64,000 nt of DNA from Candidatus Rokuibacteriota bacterium. Lineage in GTDB: Bacteria > Methylomirabilota > Methylomirabilia > Rokubacteriales > CSP1-6. The notes under the pieces are model-generated. The model made no database searches and was not told the DNA's origin. It saw nothing but the letters and a program-made list of their open reading frames with translations. Shown one piece after another: positions 18,663 to 28,371 of the stretch; within the stretch, counting starts at the first letter, position 1; each line of letters starts with the position of its first letter. The position numbers were made by a program, and so were the translations under genes. The stretch covers positions 1-64,000 of the forward strand of contig JACPIQ010000086.1 in NCBI GenBank assembly GCA_016188005.1, read 5' to 3'.

Positions 18663-19585
18663 TCGTCCCCCTCCCCGGCGGGCGCCTCGCCATCGGATCG
18701 CCCCTCGGTCTCGCAGAGGTGGGAGCGGGCGATCTGCGCCCACGCGCTGCCGGCGTCGAGGTCGAGGTAGCGCCGCCAGTGGACCACCGCGGCCTCCGCG
18801 CGGCCGGCCTTCCCGAGCACTCCGGCGAGGTTGAAATGCGCGTCGGCGTAGTCGGGGTCCATCTCGAGCGCTCTGCGGTACCACGTGATGGAGGCGGGGA
18901 CGTCGCCCAGATCCTCGTGGAGCGAGCCGAGGTTGAAGGCCGCCTGGGCGCACGTCTCGTCGGCGGCGAACGCGGCCTCGTAGCACTGCCCCGCTCGCTC
19001 ATAATGGCCCATGCGGTGCTGGAGCAACCCGAGGTTGTTCCACGCCGCCGCGTAGCCGGGGTCGACGGCCAGGACGCGTTCGTAGGCGTCCACCGCGGCC
19101 TCCCACTGCTCGGGATCGCCATCCCAGGCCGAGGCGCGCGCGAACCATGCTTCCGCGGCCTCCGCCGGCGGGATCAGCGGGCGGACCATCCCCCATGAGA
19201 GGGACTCGGCGGCCTCGCGGGCAAGGTCCGTCTCCGGAAACCCGAGCAGCCCCTGGCCGGTGCGCGCGTCGAACCGAAGGCGGCCCTGCTCGACGACGAT
19301 GCGCCGATCCGCCACCACGAGCCGAAGCTCGGTCAGCGGCATCTCCGTGTCGGGGGCGAGCCGGCGGGCGCCCTCGAGCCCCTCGCGCACCTGCTTCACG
19401 CTGGCCCCGGCCTCCAGGAGTGCGGCGGCGACCCGGCAGGCGACGAGGTCACGGAAGCGGTAGCGCTCGCCCTCGGCGCGCAGGAGCCCGAGGCGCCGGA
19501 GCTGGGTCGCCCGCCGGGCAGTGAGCCTCAGCAGCCGGGTCAGCTCCCTGAGGGTGAAGACGCGCTCGGGCTGGGTTTCGTTCAC
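18659..19585 (-). CDS. MerR-type HTH protein with TPR repeats, putative regulator
   Basis: A 308-residue protein with an N-terminal MerR-like winged helix (VFTLRELTRLLRLTARRATQ, about residues 9-75, with RDLVACRVAAALLEAGASVKQV), a linker of about 80 residues, and a C-terminal array of tetratricopeptide repeats (about 155-290: AWNNLGLLQHRMGHYERAGQ, AAFNLGSLHEDLGD, AHFNLAGVLGKAGR). It has no signal peptide. It lies inside the purine genes, 35 nt after purH and overlapping purD by 4 nt, so a role sensing a partner protein and regulating this operon is possible, but the target is unknown. Confidence 0.83.
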   Translation of the reverse strand: MNETQPERVFTLRELTRLLRLTARRATQLRRLGLLRAEGERYRFRDLVACRVAAALLEAGASVKQVREGLEGARRLAPDTEMPLTELRLVVADRRIVVEQGRLRFDARTGQGLLGFPETDLAREAAESLSWGMVRPLIPPAEAAEAWFARASAWDGDPEQWEAAVDAYERVLAVDPGYAAAWNNLGLLQHRMGHYERAGQCYEAAFAADETCAQAAFNLGSLHEDLGDVPASITWYRRALEMDPDYADAHFNLAGVLGKAGRAEAAVVHWRRYLDLDAGSAWAQIARSHLCETEGRSDGEAPAGEGDE

Positions 19586-19620
19586 GGCCTCAACTCCCGG
19601 CGACGTCCGCTCGCACGGCG

Positions 19621-21237
19621 CTAGTGCCTGAAGTGGCGGATGCCAGTGGTGACGAGCGCCATGCCGTGCTCGTCGGCGGCGGCGATGACTTCCTCGTCCC
19701 GGACCGATCCTCCAGGATGCAGCGCCGCCGTGGCCCCGGCCTGCGCCACCACATCGAGGCCATCCCGGAAGGGGAAGAAGGCGTCGGAGGCGCAGACGGT
19801 GCCCCGCGTTTCGAGCCCGACCGCCCTGGCCCGCATCACCGCGATGCGGGCGGAGTCCACGCGGTTCATCTGCCCCGCCCCCACGCCGATCACCTGCTGC
19901 GCCGAGGCCAGCACGATCGCGTTGGACTTGGCGTGCTTGGCCACGCGCCAGGCGAAGCGGAGCGCGCGCCCCTCGGCCTCGGTGGGCGGGCGCCGGGAGA
20001 CGACCTTGAGCGCGCCGGGATCGAGGTCAGCGAGGTCGGCGTCCTGGACGAGAAGCCCGCCCAGGACGCTGCGCGTCTCCATCAAGCGCGCCGGGTAGTC
20101 CGAACGGCGACACGGCAGCCGGAAGACCCGGCACTTCTTCTTGGTGCGCCGCAGCTCCTCCAGCGCCTCGGGGGCGAAGTCCGGAGCGAAGAGGATCTCC
20201 AGCAGGATCCCCGACAGCTCCTTCACCACCTCGAGGTCGAGCCGTCCGTTCACCCCGACGATGCCGCCGTAGATGGAGATCGGGTCGCAGGCCTTGGCCC
20301 GGCGGACGGCCTCGCCGGCGCTCCCGCCCAGCGCGACGCCGCAGGGGTTCGTGTGCTTGATGACCACGGCCGCCGGGTCGTCGAACTCGAGCAGGAGCGA
20401 GAGCGCCGCCGACCAGTCGAGCAGGTTGTTGTAGGACAGCGCGGGGCCGTGAAGGTGCTCGGCGGCCGCGAGCCCGGCCGGCACGCCCGGCAGCCGGTAG
20501 AAGGCCGCCGACTGGTGCGGGTTCTCGCCGTAGCGGAGCGGCTGGACGCGCTCGGCCTCCAGCACCAGCCGGGGAGGCAGGAGTGCCTCCCCCACGCCAG
20601 GCTCCTCCTCATCCGCGCCCGAGACCGGGCGTCGCCCGCCGCGAGCGCCGGGATCGCGCAGATAGGCGGCGATGGCTGCGTCGTACTGGGCCGTTCGCCT
20701 GAAGGCCTCCTGCGCCAGCCGATACCGGGTCTCAGGCGACAGCGCCCCGTCGCCCCGCCCGAGCTCCTCGAGCACGCCCGGGTACTGCGCGGGGTCGGTC
20801 ACGACGCCCACGCTGTCGTGGTTCTTGGCGGCGCCGCGGATCATGCTGGGGCCCCCGATGTCGATGTTCTCGACGGCCTCCGCCAGCGTCACGTCGGGGC
20901 GGGCCACCGTCTGCTCGAACGGGTAGAGCGCCACCACGACGAGGTCGATGGGCTGGATCCGATGAGCCTCGAGCGCCGCCATGTGCTCCGGCGACGCGCG
21001 CCGGGCGAGGATGCCACCGTGGATCTTCGGGTGCAGCGTCTTGACGCGCCCGTCCAGCAGCTCGGGGAAACCGGTGACCTCGGCCACATCCACCACGGCG
21101 ATGCCGGCCCCGCGCAGGAGCGCAGCCGTGCCCCCCGTGGAGAGAATCTCGACGCCGAGGGCGGCGAGCCCCCTGGCGAAGTCCACGATGCCACGCTTGT
21201 CGTGCACGCTGATGAGCGCGCGGCGCACCCTGCTCAT
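19621..21237 (-). CDS. purH: Bifunctional AICAR transformylase / IMP cyclohydrolase
   Basis: PurH performs the last two steps to IMP, using 10-formyl-THF. At 538 residues it is full length. The N-terminal MGS-like cyclohydrolase domain (1 to about 150) has [15 protein letters not shown] and [16 protein letters not shown]; the transformylase domain includes [24 protein letters not shown] and [13 protein letters not shown]. The ATG at 21237 overlaps the purN stop (ATGA). Confidence 0.97.
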   Translation of the reverse strand: MSRVRRALISVHDKRGIVDFARGLAALGVEILSTGGTAALLRGAGIAVVDVAEVTGFPELLDGRVKTLHPKIHGGILARRASPEHMAALEAHRIQPIDLVVVALYPFEQTVARPDVTLAEAVENIDIGGPSMIRGAAKNHDSVGVVTDPAQYPGVLEELGRGDGALSPETRYRLAQEAFRRTAQYDAAIAAYLRDPGARGGRRPVSGADEEEPGVGEALLPPRLVLEAERVQPLRYGENPHQSAAFYRLPGVPAGLAAAEHLHGPALSYNNLLDWSAALSLLLEFDDPAAVVIKHTNPCGVALGGSAGEAVRRAKACDPISIYGGIVGVNGRLDLEVVKELSGILLEILFAPDFAPEALEELRRTKKKCRVFRLPCRRSDYPARLMETRSVLGGLLVQDADLADLDPGALKVVSRRPPTEAEGRALRFAWRVAKHAKSNAIVLASAQQVIGVGAGQMNRVDSARIAVMRARAVGLETRGTVCASDAFFPFRDGLDVVAQAGATAALHPGGSVRDEEVIAAADEHGMALVTTGIRHFRH

Positions 21238-21860
21238 GGCTCCTCCACGATGCGGACGCGGCGACCCTCGACGCGGAGTCGGCCCTCGGCGAAGAGGCGG
21301 ATCGCTTCGGGATAGAGGCGGTGCTCCTCTGCCAGGATGCGGTCGGACAGCGTCTCCTCGGTGTCGTCCTGGCGCACCGGGACCGCGGCCTGGAGCACGA
21401 TGGGACCCGTGTCCACGCCGTCGTCCACGAAGTGGACGGTCGCCCCCGAGACGCGGACGCCGTGGGCGAGCGCCTGCCGCTGGGCGTGCAGCCCCGGGAA
21501 GGCGGGAAGGAGCGCGGGGTGGATGTTGAGCAGCCGGCCCTGGAGGTGGCGGACGAAGCCCGGGCTCAGGATGCGCATGAATCCCGCCAGGCACACGAGC
21601 CCCACCTCCCGCTCCTCCAGAGCCGCAGCCAGGGCTCGGTCGTAGGCCTCGCGGCCGGGATGCAGCTCCGGATCCACGAACAGCGCCTCGACGCCGTGAG
21701 TCCGCGCGATCCCGAGCGCCCCCGCCCCGGCGCGATCCGAGACGACGACCACGACCTGCGCCCGCATCCGTCCGCCCTCGACGGCGGCGAGGATGGCGCA
21801 GAGGTTGGAGCCGCGGCCCGAGGCCAGCACGCCGATGCGAAGCCGCGAGCCCTCAGGCAT
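21234..21860 (-). CDS. purN: Phosphoribosylglycinamide formyltransferase
   Basis: PurN transfers the formyl group of 10-formyl-THF to GAR. The 208-residue protein has the N-terminal [16 protein letters not shown], the catalytic N-x-H segment [14 protein letters not shown], and [13 protein letters not shown], whose aspartate completes the active site. The ATG at 21860 is within the last codons of the purM remnant (8-nt overlap), an arrangement that normally reflects purM-purN coupling. Confidence 0.96.
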   Translation of the reverse strand: MPEGSRLRIGVLASGRGSNLCAILAAVEGGRMRAQVVVVVSDRAGAGALGIARTHGVEALFVDPELHPGREAYDRALAAALEEREVGLVCLAGFMRILSPGFVRHLQGRLLNIHPALLPAFPGLHAQRQALAHGVRVSGATVHFVDDGVDTGPIVLQAAVPVRQDDTEETLSDRILAEEHRLYPEAIRLFAEGRLRVEGRRVRIVEEP

Positions 21861-22095
21861 ACTCCACCCCGCGGGCGCCCCGGCGGAGCTTGGTGCCCAC
21901 GCCATCCGTGGAAGAGACCAGGACCGGCTCGCGGTACCCCGCGGGGATCCGGCAGAAGGCGCCGAAGGCGCCGATGCCCCCGAGGACCTCCGGTCGCTGG
22001 GTGGTGGCGGCCAGCCGCGCGATGCGCCGGACCGCCTCGTCCCCGGCCGTGATGTCCACGCCGGCAGCCCGGTAGGTGAGCGGATCTGGACTCAG
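21853..22095 (-). pseudogene. purM: Truncated purM (AIR synthetase) with apparent internal deletion
   Basis: Translation from about 22080 reads [19 protein letters not shown], then RRPEVLGG-like [35 protein letters not shown], the exact order of the PurM N-terminus including the ATP/substrate loop. Right after GTKL the frame continues [10 protein letters not shown] and stops, overlapping purN by 8 nt as an intact purM would. About 75 codons remain where the family has about 340-350, so roughly 270 codons are missing. The last ten residues resemble a PurM C-terminus, suggesting an in-frame internal deletion rather than simple truncation. There is no ATG; the frame is open upstream (CTG at 22095, GTG at 22059). 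Confidence 0.82.
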
Positions 22096-22141
22096 GAGCC
22101 TGTTCCTCGAGCGTCGGGCGCGCGGGCGCCACGACGGCAGC

Positions 22142-23542
22142 TCATCCTTCGAAGAGCTGGAGCTGGGAGCGGTCGGGGGACTCGAAGCCCACGCGGTACT
22201 GCCCGCTGAAGCAGGCGTGGCAGAAGTCGTGGGGATCGTTCCCCGTGGCCTTGAGCATCCCCTCGAGCGAGAGGTAGCCCAGGGAGTCGGCGCCGACGTA
22301 GCGCTGGATCTCCCGCACGTCGTGGCTGGCGCCGATCAGCTCCTTCCGCGTCGGCGTGTCGATGCCGTAATAGCAGGGCCACTGGATGGGCGGCGAGGAG
22401 ATGCGCATGTGCACCTCGCGCGCCCCGGCGGCCCGGATCATCTTGACGATCTTGCGGCTGGTGGTGCCGCGGACGATCGAGTCGTCCACCACGACCACCC
22501 GCCGGCCACCCAGCACCTCCCGATTGGGGTTCAGCTTGACCTTCACCCCGAAATGGCGGATGCCGTGGCTCGGCTCGATGAAGGTGCGCCCCACGTAGTG
22601 GTTGCGCACCAGCCCGCTGTCGTAGGGGATGCCCGCCTCCTCGGAGAAGCCCAGCGCGGCGCCCACTCCCGAGTCAGGCACCGGGATCACGAGGTCGGCC
22701 GGCACCGGGTGCTCGCGCGCGAGCTGGCGGCCCAGCGCCTTGCGGACCACGTGCACGTTGCGCCCCCAGAGCACGGAGTCCGGGCGCGCGAAGTAGACGT
22801 ACTCGAAGACGCACTGCAGGCGCTCCTGCGGACGGAACGGCCGGTAGCTCGTGAGCCCGCTGTCGTCGATGACGAGCACCTCGCCGGGCTCGATGTCCCG
22901 CACGAACTTCGCCTCGATGAGGTCCAGCGCGCAGGTCTCGGAAGCGACCACCCAGGCCTCCCCCAGCCGGCCCAGCGACAGCGGGCGGAAGCCCGACGGG
23001 TCCCGCACCGCGACGAGGGAGGAGCGCGTGAGCAGGAGCAGGCTGTAGGCGCCTCGCACCTGCGACAGCGCCAGGGCCAGCTGCTCCACCAGCGTGGCGC
23101 CCTCGGCACGGGCCAGGAGGTGGAGGATCACCTCGGTGTCGGAGGAGGACTGGAAGACGGCGCCTTCCTGCGAGAGCTGCCGCCGCAGCTCCTCGGCGTT
23201 GACCAGGTTGCCGTTGTGGCCGATAGCCACGGGCCCGTGGGCCGTCTTGGCGCTGATGGGCTGGGCGTTGCGCAGGTTGGAGCTGCCAGCCGTGGAGTAG
23301 CGGACATGCCCGATGGCGCGGCTGCCGGGGAGTCGCCGGAGGCGTTCGCGGCCGAAGACATCCGCCACCCAGCCCATGGCCTTCTCGACGTGGAACCTGT
23401 CGCCGTCCGTGGCCGCGATGCCGGCCGACTCCTGGCCGCGGTGCTGGAGGGCGTAGAGCCCGAGGTAGGTGACATTGGCCGCCTCGGGGTGGTTCCAGAT
23501 CCCGTAGAGGCCGCACTCGTCGTGGAGCTTGTCAGCTGACAT
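22142..23542 (-). CDS. purF: Amidophosphoribosyltransferase
   Basis: PurF is the committing step of purine synthesis: glutamine amide nitrogen is transferred to PRPP. The 466-residue protein is of the Bacillus type, with a short propeptide ahead of the Ntn nucleophile C10 (HDEC-GLYG). The PRPP loop is [16 protein letters not shown]. Cysteines in QCVFEY, WPCYYG and [10 protein letters not shown] match the positions that ligate a [4Fe-4S] cluster in the oxygen-labile B. subtilis enzyme. The ATG at 23542 overlaps the end of purL by 11 nt; a TTG 9 nt upstream is an alternative. Confidence 0.97.
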   Translation of the reverse strand: MSADKLHDECGLYGIWNHPEAANVTYLGLYALQHRGQESAGIAATDGDRFHVEKAMGWVADVFGRERLRRLPGSRAIGHVRYSTAGSSNLRNAQPISAKTAHGPVAIGHNGNLVNAEELRRQLSQEGAVFQSSSDTEVILHLLARAEGATLVEQLALALSQVRGAYSLLLLTRSSLVAVRDPSGFRPLSLGRLGEAWVVASETCALDLIEAKFVRDIEPGEVLVIDDSGLTSYRPFRPQERLQCVFEYVYFARPDSVLWGRNVHVVRKALGRQLAREHPVPADLVIPVPDSGVGAALGFSEEAGIPYDSGLVRNHYVGRTFIEPSHGIRHFGVKVKLNPNREVLGGRRVVVVDDSIVRGTTSRKIVKMIRAAGAREVHMRISSPPIQWPCYYGIDTPTRKELIGASHDVREIQRYVGADSLGYLSLEGMLKATGNDPHDFCHACFSGQYRVGFESPDRSQLQLFEG

Positions 23543-25757
23543 GACGCTCAAAGCCGGTCCTCCACTCCTGCGCGACCTGCGTCACCGGCAGGCTCACCGC
23601 GCCCGCGCCGCCCATCCGGATAACGAGCCGGGGGCCGCCTACCACGCCGATCCAGCGCCACGGCACCGCGAACTCCCCCATCAGGGTCTCGAGGGCCCGG
23701 CCGGCATCCGCGGGAACCGAGACGACGATGCGCGACGGCCCCTCTCCGAACAGCGCCAGCTCCGGCTGCGCGCTCCCTGGCAGGTCGATCTCGGCGCCGA
23801 TCACCTCGGGCCCGCTGGTGCAGGCCTCGGCCACCGCTACCGCGAGTCCCCCCTCCGAGCAATCGTGCGCCGACCTGAGCAGTCGCGCCTCGATCGCCGC
23901 GAGGCAGGCCTCCTGGACAGCCCGCTCGACGTCCAGGTCAAGCGGGGCCAGCCGGCCTGCGAGCATCCGGTGAAGCGTCCACAGGTACTGCGACCCCCCG
24001 AGGCTCACCCCCTCCGGGCCCAGGAGCGCCACCCGGTCTCCGGACTCCTTGAACCACTGGGTGCAGTGGCTCTCGGCCTCCTCGATCACCCCGGCCATCC
24101 CGATCACGGGAGTGGGCAGGATCGCCCGCCCCATGGTCTCATTGTAAAAGGACACGTTTCCGCCCACCACAGGGATTTGCAGCGCATCGCAGGCCTCGGC
24201 GATACCCGCCACGGCCTCCTTGAACTGCCACAGGATCTCGGGGCGCTCCGGCGAGCCGAAGTTCAGGCAATCGGTGAGCCCCAGCGGTCGGGCCCCGCTC
24301 ACGGTCAGGTTACGGGCGGCCTCGGCCACGGCCATGGCCGCTCCCCGGCGGGGGTCGAGATAGGTGAGACGGGCGTTACAGTCGGCGGTTACGGCGACGG
24401 CCTTCGGGGTTCCCTTGACGCGGAGGATCCCGGCGTCGGAACCCGGCAGGACCAGCGTGTTGATCCCCACCTGCTGATCGTATTGCCGGTAGACCCACTC
24501 CTTCGAGGCCACCGTGGGCGCCCCCACGAGGGCCAGGAGCGCCCGATCCGGATCCATCCCGGGAGGCAGCGCCAGCGGGTCGAACGCCGCGAGCTCATCC
24601 TGCCAGCCCGGCCGGGCCGTGGGCTTCTCGTAGACAGGCGCCTCGTCGGCCAGCGCCTTGACGGGCACCTCGGCCACCACCTCGCCGTGCATGCGCGCCC
24701 GCAGCATCCCGTCGTCCGTCACCGTGCCGATCTCGACGGCGTCCAGGTCCCACTTGGCGAAGAGGCGACGGATCTCGTCCTCGCGCCCGCGGGCGGCCAC
24801 CAGCAGCATTCGCTCCTGGGACTCGGAGAGCATGATCTCGTACGGGGTCATGCCCGCCTCGCGCTGGGGAACGCGGGAGAGCTCCACCTCCATCCCCGTC
24901 CCCGCCCGCGCGGGCATCTCGGAGCAGGCGCACGCCAGGCCGGCGGCGCCCATGTCCTGGATGCCCACCACGGCCCCGGTCTGCATGGCCTCCAGGCAGG
25001 CCTCGAGCAGGAGCTTCTCGGTGAAGGGATCCCCCACCTGCACGGTGGGACGCCGCTCCTCGGCCCCTTCGTCGAAGGTGGCCGAAGCCATGGTGGCACC
25101 GTGGATCCCATCGCGGCCGGTCTTGGCGCCGACGTAGAGGACGGGGTTGCCGGGCCCCTCGGCGCGCGCGCGCAGGATGCGGTCCTTCCGCACCAGCCCG
25201 ACCGCCATGACGTTCACGAGCGGGTTGCCGGCGTACTCGGGCCCGAAGCCTACCTCGCCGCCGAGGTTGGGCACACCGAAGCAGTTGCCGTACCAGCTGA
25301 TGCCGGCCACGACGCCGTCGATGAGCCGGCGGGTCCTCGGCTCCTCCGGTTCGCCGAAGCGCAGCGAGTCCAGGATCGCGATGGGCCGGGCACCCATGGT
25401 GAAGATGTCGCGGAGGATCCCCCCCACACCCGTGGCCGCCCCCTGGAAGGGTTCGATGAACGAGGGATGGTTATGGCTCTCCATTTTGAACGCAAGCGCC
25501 AGGTCCCCGCCGAGGTCCACGATCCCGGCGTTCTCCCCGGGCCCTTGCAGCACGTGCGGCGCCTGCGTGGGCAGCGCACGCAGGAAGACGCGCGAGTGCT
25601 TGTAGGCGCAGTGCTCGGACCACAGCGCGGAGAACAGCCCGAGCTCGGTGAAGGACGGCTCGCGACCGAGCCGCCGGATGATGCGATCGTATTCCTCGGC
25701 CGTGAGGCCGTGGGCGAGGGCGAGTTCCTGCGTGACCTTAGGCTCGGCCCCGGTCAC
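23532..25757 (-). CDS. purL: Phosphoribosylformylglycinamidine synthase subunit II
   Basis: This is the small-type PurL (741 residues) that works with PurS and PurQ, both encoded just upstream. ATP drives conversion of FGAR to FGAM. Motifs include [40 protein letters not shown] and [22 protein letters not shown] at 25757 is used, 27 nt after the purQ stop. The glutaminase is supplied by PurQ. Confidence 0.97.
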   Translation of the reverse strand: MTGAEPKVTQELALAHGLTAEEYDRIIRRLGREPSFTELGLFSALWSEHCAYKHSRVFLRALPTQAPHVLQGPGENAGIVDLGGDLALAFKMESHNHPSFIEPFQGAATGVGGILRDIFTMGARPIAILDSLRFGEPEEPRTRRLIDGVVAGISWYGNCFGVPNLGGEVGFGPEYAGNPLVNVMAVGLVRKDRILRARAEGPGNPVLYVGAKTGRDGIHGATMASATFDEGAEERRPTVQVGDPFTEKLLLEACLEAMQTGAVVGIQDMGAAGLACACSEMPARAGTGMEVELSRVPQREAGMTPYEIMLSESQERMLLVAARGREDEIRRLFAKWDLDAVEIGTVTDDGMLRARMHGEVVAEVPVKALADEAPVYEKPTARPGWQDELAAFDPLALPPGMDPDRALLALVGAPTVASKEWVYRQYDQQVGINTLVLPGSDAGILRVKGTPKAVAVTADCNARLTYLDPRRGAAMAVAEAARNLTVSGARPLGLTDCLNFGSPERPEILWQFKEAVAGIAEACDALQIPVVGGNVSFYNETMGRAILPTPVIGMAGVIEEAESHCTQWFKESGDRVALLGPEGVSLGGSQYLWTLHRMLAGRLAPLDLDVERAVQEACLAAIEARLLRSAHDCSEGGLAVAVAEACTSGPEVIGAEIDLPGSAQPELALFGEGPSRIVVSVPADAGRALETLMGEFAVPWRWIGVVGGPRLVIRMGGAGAVSLPVTQVAQEWRTGFERHVS

Positions 25758-25784
25758 TCCGTCCCCACTCCATGGGCCAGGCTC

Positions 25785-26498
25785 CTAGTGCTTGAGGAAG
25801 CTGCCGTCCTCGACGAGGCTGCCGAGGAGGGAGTGGAAGATGAGCAGGCCATCGGTGCCGCCCATGGCGTTCTCGGCGGCCCGCTCCGGGTGGGGCATCA
25901 TGCCCAGCACCGTGCCGTCCTCGTTGACGAGGCCCGCGATGCTCTCCAGGGAGCCGTTGGGGTTCGACTCCTTGGTGATCCGGCCGTCCTCGGTGCAGTA
26001 CCGGAACACGATCTGCTTCTTGGCCCTGAGCGCCTGGAGCGTCTCCCAGTCGGCGTAGTACTTCCCCTCGCCGTGGGAGATGGGCATCCGCAGGACCTGG
26101 CCGGGCCGGAGCGCGCGCGTGAACGCCGTCTCGGCGCTCTCCACCCGCAGCCAGGTGGACTGGCAGCGGTACTGGAGACACTCGTTGCGCATCAGGGCGC
26201 CGGGAAGGAGCCTGGCCTCGCAGAGGATCTGGAAGCCGTTGCAGGAGCCGAGCACCAGGCCGCCGCGAGCCACGAACTCCGGGAGCGCCTCCACCACGGG
26301 TGACCGGCCCGCCACGGCACCCGCCCGCAGGTAATCGCCGTAGGAGAAGCCGCCCGGAAGGACCAGACAGTCGAAGTCGGCCAGGTTCGTCTCGCGGTGC
26401 CAGACATAGCTCACCGGTTGATGGAGTACCTCGCCGATGACGTAGTGGAAGTCGCAGTCACTCCACGTCCCGGGGAAGACGACGACGCCGAATTTCAT
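25785..26498 (-). CDS. purQ: Phosphoribosylformylglycinamidine synthase subunit I (glutaminase)
   Basis: PurQ is a class I glutamine amidotransferase that feeds ammonia to PurL. The 237-residue protein has the nucleophile C86 in LVLGSCNGFQIL and the His-Glu pair in GMMPHPERA; FPGTWSDCD and VLPGGFSYGDYLRAGA are family motifs. The ATG at 26498 is chosen because homology starts at MKFGVVVFPG; an AAAGGAGG site lies upstream. A promoter-like sequence sits 43 nt upstream. Confidence 0.96.
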   Translation of the reverse strand: MKFGVVVFPGTWSDCDFHYVIGEVLHQPVSYVWHRETNLADFDCLVLPGGFSYGDYLRAGAVAGRSPVVEALPEFVARGGLVLGSCNGFQILCEARLLPGALMRNECLQYRCQSTWLRVESAETAFTRALRPGQVLRMPISHGEGKYYADWETLQALRAKKQIVFRYCTEDGRITKESNPNGSLESIAGLVNEDGTVLGMMPHPERAAENAMGGTDGLLIFHSLLGSLVEDGSFLKH

Positions 26499-26540
26499 GG
26501 GGCTGGGTGCTCCTCCTTTCAAGCTACAGGCTACAGTCTC

Positions 26541-26569
26541 ACTCTACCGTGCAGGCGGGATTCTGGCAA
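26541..26569 (-). promoter_or_regulatory. Internal promoter upstream of purQ-purL-purF
   Basis: On the minus strand TTGCCA (26564-26569, 5/6) and TAGAGT (26541-26546, 4/6) are separated by exactly 17 nt. The predicted start near 26535 gives a leader of about 36 nt containing AAAGGAGG. It lies in the 237-nt gap between purS and purQ, the largest gap within the purine genes. The rest of the gap holds no recognised gene. No purine riboswitch or PurR box was recognised. Confidence 0.5.
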
Positions 26570-26735
26570 GGGCCACGACGCCGAGGAGGGGCCCAGGACC
26601 GCAGATCTCTCGAGGTGGGATCCCGTGACGGTTGCGCAGGTGATCGCGGCCCGAGGGAACATCGTGGCGACGGGGCCCGCCGGTGACACCCTCGGTGACG
26701 GGTTTCGGGACACACTCGACCGACGCACGCGGAAG

Positions 26736-26987
26736 CTAGGAGCGGCCTGGCAGGAGCTCGACCGTGAAGTCCTCGGTGACGGGGTTGGCCAAGAGGCGGG
26801 CACACATCTCCTGGACCCGCTGGCGCGCCGCGGCGGCGTCGAGCCCGTCCAGGTCCAGCTCGATGACCTTCCCGATGCGGATGTCCCGCACCTCGTCGAA
26901 GCCGAGCCCGCCGAGCGCGCGCTTCACGGAAGCACCCTGCACGTCCAGGATCCCCGGCTTGAGGCGCACCAGTACCCGCGCCCTCAT
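26736..26987 (-). CDS. purS: Phosphoribosylformylglycinamidine synthase subunit PurS
   Basis: PurS is the small scaffold subunit that bridges PurL and PurQ. The 83-residue protein (MRARVLVRLKPGILDVQGAS) has the typical VLVxLKPGxLDxQG start, the GLGFDEVRDIRIGKVIELDL segment, and a MCARLLANPVTEDFTVEL end. The ATG at 26987 is chosen at the family N-terminus. It lies 87 nt downstream of purB; purC, which often sits between them, is absent. Confidence 0.95.
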   Translation of the reverse strand: MRARVLVRLKPGILDVQGASVKRALGGLGFDEVRDIRIGKVIELDLDGLDAAAARQRVQEMCARLLANPVTEDFTVELLPGRS

Positions 26988-27074
26988 GGCCGGCCCGCCA
27001 GCCGGCGGCGCGCCCGGACGGTCAGCCTGCTGCCCGTGCAACGCGTGTCCGGCTCTTCCATCAGGAGGGTCTCC

Positions 27075-28370
27075 TCAGCCCAGGCCGAGCCGCTTGTAGA
27101 TGGCGTCCACGTGTCTCACGTACCAGGCGGCGTCGAAGCAGGCCTCCAGCTCCGCGGGGCCGAGCCGCGCCATGACCTCGCGGTCGGCGGCGAGCAGGTC
27201 TCGGAAGGCGGTCCGCTCCTGCCAGGCCCGCATAGCGCTGCGCTGGACCAGCTCGTAGGCCTGCTGGCGGGGCAGGCCCTTGTCCGTGAGCGCCAGGAGC
27301 ACCCGCTGGGAGAACATGAGCCCGAAGCTCCGCTCCATGTTCTCCTGCATCCGCTCCGGGGAGACGCGCAGCCCCTGGATGATCCGCGTCATCTGGGACA
27401 GCATGTAGTCCACCAGGAGCGTGGAGTCCGGCAGGATCACCCGCTCCACGGACGAGTGGCTGATGTCGCGCTCGTGCCACAGCGCCACGTTCTCCAGCGC
27501 GGCGTGGGCATTCGCCCGCACCACGCGCGCCAGCCCGCAGACCTGCTCGCAGGAGACCGGGTTGCGCTTGTGGGGCATGGCGCTGCTGCCCTTCTGCCCC
27601 TCGGCGAACGGCTCCTCCGCCTCCAGCACCTCGGTCCGTTGCAGGGACCGGATCTCCAGCGCCACCTTCTCCAGCGAGGCGGCGATGATGGCCAGCGTGC
27701 CGCACAGCTCGGCGTGCCGGTCCCGCTGGAGCACCTGGGTGGAGATGGGCGCCGGCTCGAGCCCGAGCAGGTGGCACACCTCCTCCTCCACGTCCGGAGG
27801 CACGTGGGCAAACGTGCCGACCGCCCCCGAGATCTTGCCCACCCGGACGACTTCGCGGGCGCGGCGTAGCCTCTCGAGGTTCCGGCCGGCCTCGGCATGC
27901 CAGGCCGCCGCCTTGAGCCCGAACGCCATGGGCTCGGCGTGGATCCCGTGGGTGCGGCCCACGCACAGCGTGTCCTTGTGGCAGACGGCGAGCGCCCCGA
28001 CGGCGCGGCGAAATGCCTCGAGGCTGTCGAGCAGGATCTCGCATGCCTGCACGAGCACACAGGCCTGGGCCGTGTCCACCACGTCGGAGGAGGTGAGGCC
28101 CATGTGGACGTAGCGGGAATCGGCGCCGACGGCCTCCTCGAGATTGGTGAGGAAGGCGATGAGGTCGTGGCGCGTGGTCCCCTCGATCTCGTCGATCCGG
28201 CGTGCGTCGACGGCGGCGCGCGCCCTGAGTCGCCCCAGCGCCTCTGGCGGGATGAGCCCGCGCCGGCCGTAGGCCTCGCACACCGCGAGCTCCACGCGCA
28301 GCCAGGCCGCGTACTTCGCCTCCTGCGTCCAGAGACGTGCCATCTCCGGCCGGCTGTAGCGCTCGATCAT
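27075..28370 (-). CDS. purB: Adenylosuccinate lyase
   Basis: PurB cleaves SAICAR and adenylosuccinate, releasing fumarate. The 431-residue protein has the fumarase/aspartase superfamily signature GSSAMPHKRNPV with the catalytic serine loop, and the N-terminal MIERYSRPEMARLWTQEAKY typical of PurB. TSSDVVDTAQA provides the substrate-binding region. It begins 1 nt after the M16 protease stop. Confidence 0.97.
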   Translation of the reverse strand: MIERYSRPEMARLWTQEAKYAAWLRVELAVCEAYGRRGLIPPEALGRLRARAAVDARRIDEIEGTTRHDLIAFLTNLEEAVGADSRYVHMGLTSSDVVDTAQACVLVQACEILLDSLEAFRRAVGALAVCHKDTLCVGRTHGIHAEPMAFGLKAAAWHAEAGRNLERLRRAREVVRVGKISGAVGTFAHVPPDVEEEVCHLLGLEPAPISTQVLQRDRHAELCGTLAIIAASLEKVALEIRSLQRTEVLEAEEPFAEGQKGSSAMPHKRNPVSCEQVCGLARVVRANAHAALENVALWHERDISHSSVERVILPDSTLLVDYMLSQMTRIIQGLRVSPERMQENMERSFGLMFSQRVLLALTDKGLPRQQAYELVQRSAMRAWQERTAFRDLLAADREVMARLGPAELEACFDAAWYVRHVDAIYKRLGLG

Positions 28371-28371
28371 G

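Noticed and set aside
23529-26303. A 924-codon open frame on the plus strand opposite purL/purQ
   Set aside because: It is antisense to well-supported genes; the translation is His/Arg/Gly/Pro-rich without domains. Long antisense frames are expected at this GC content.
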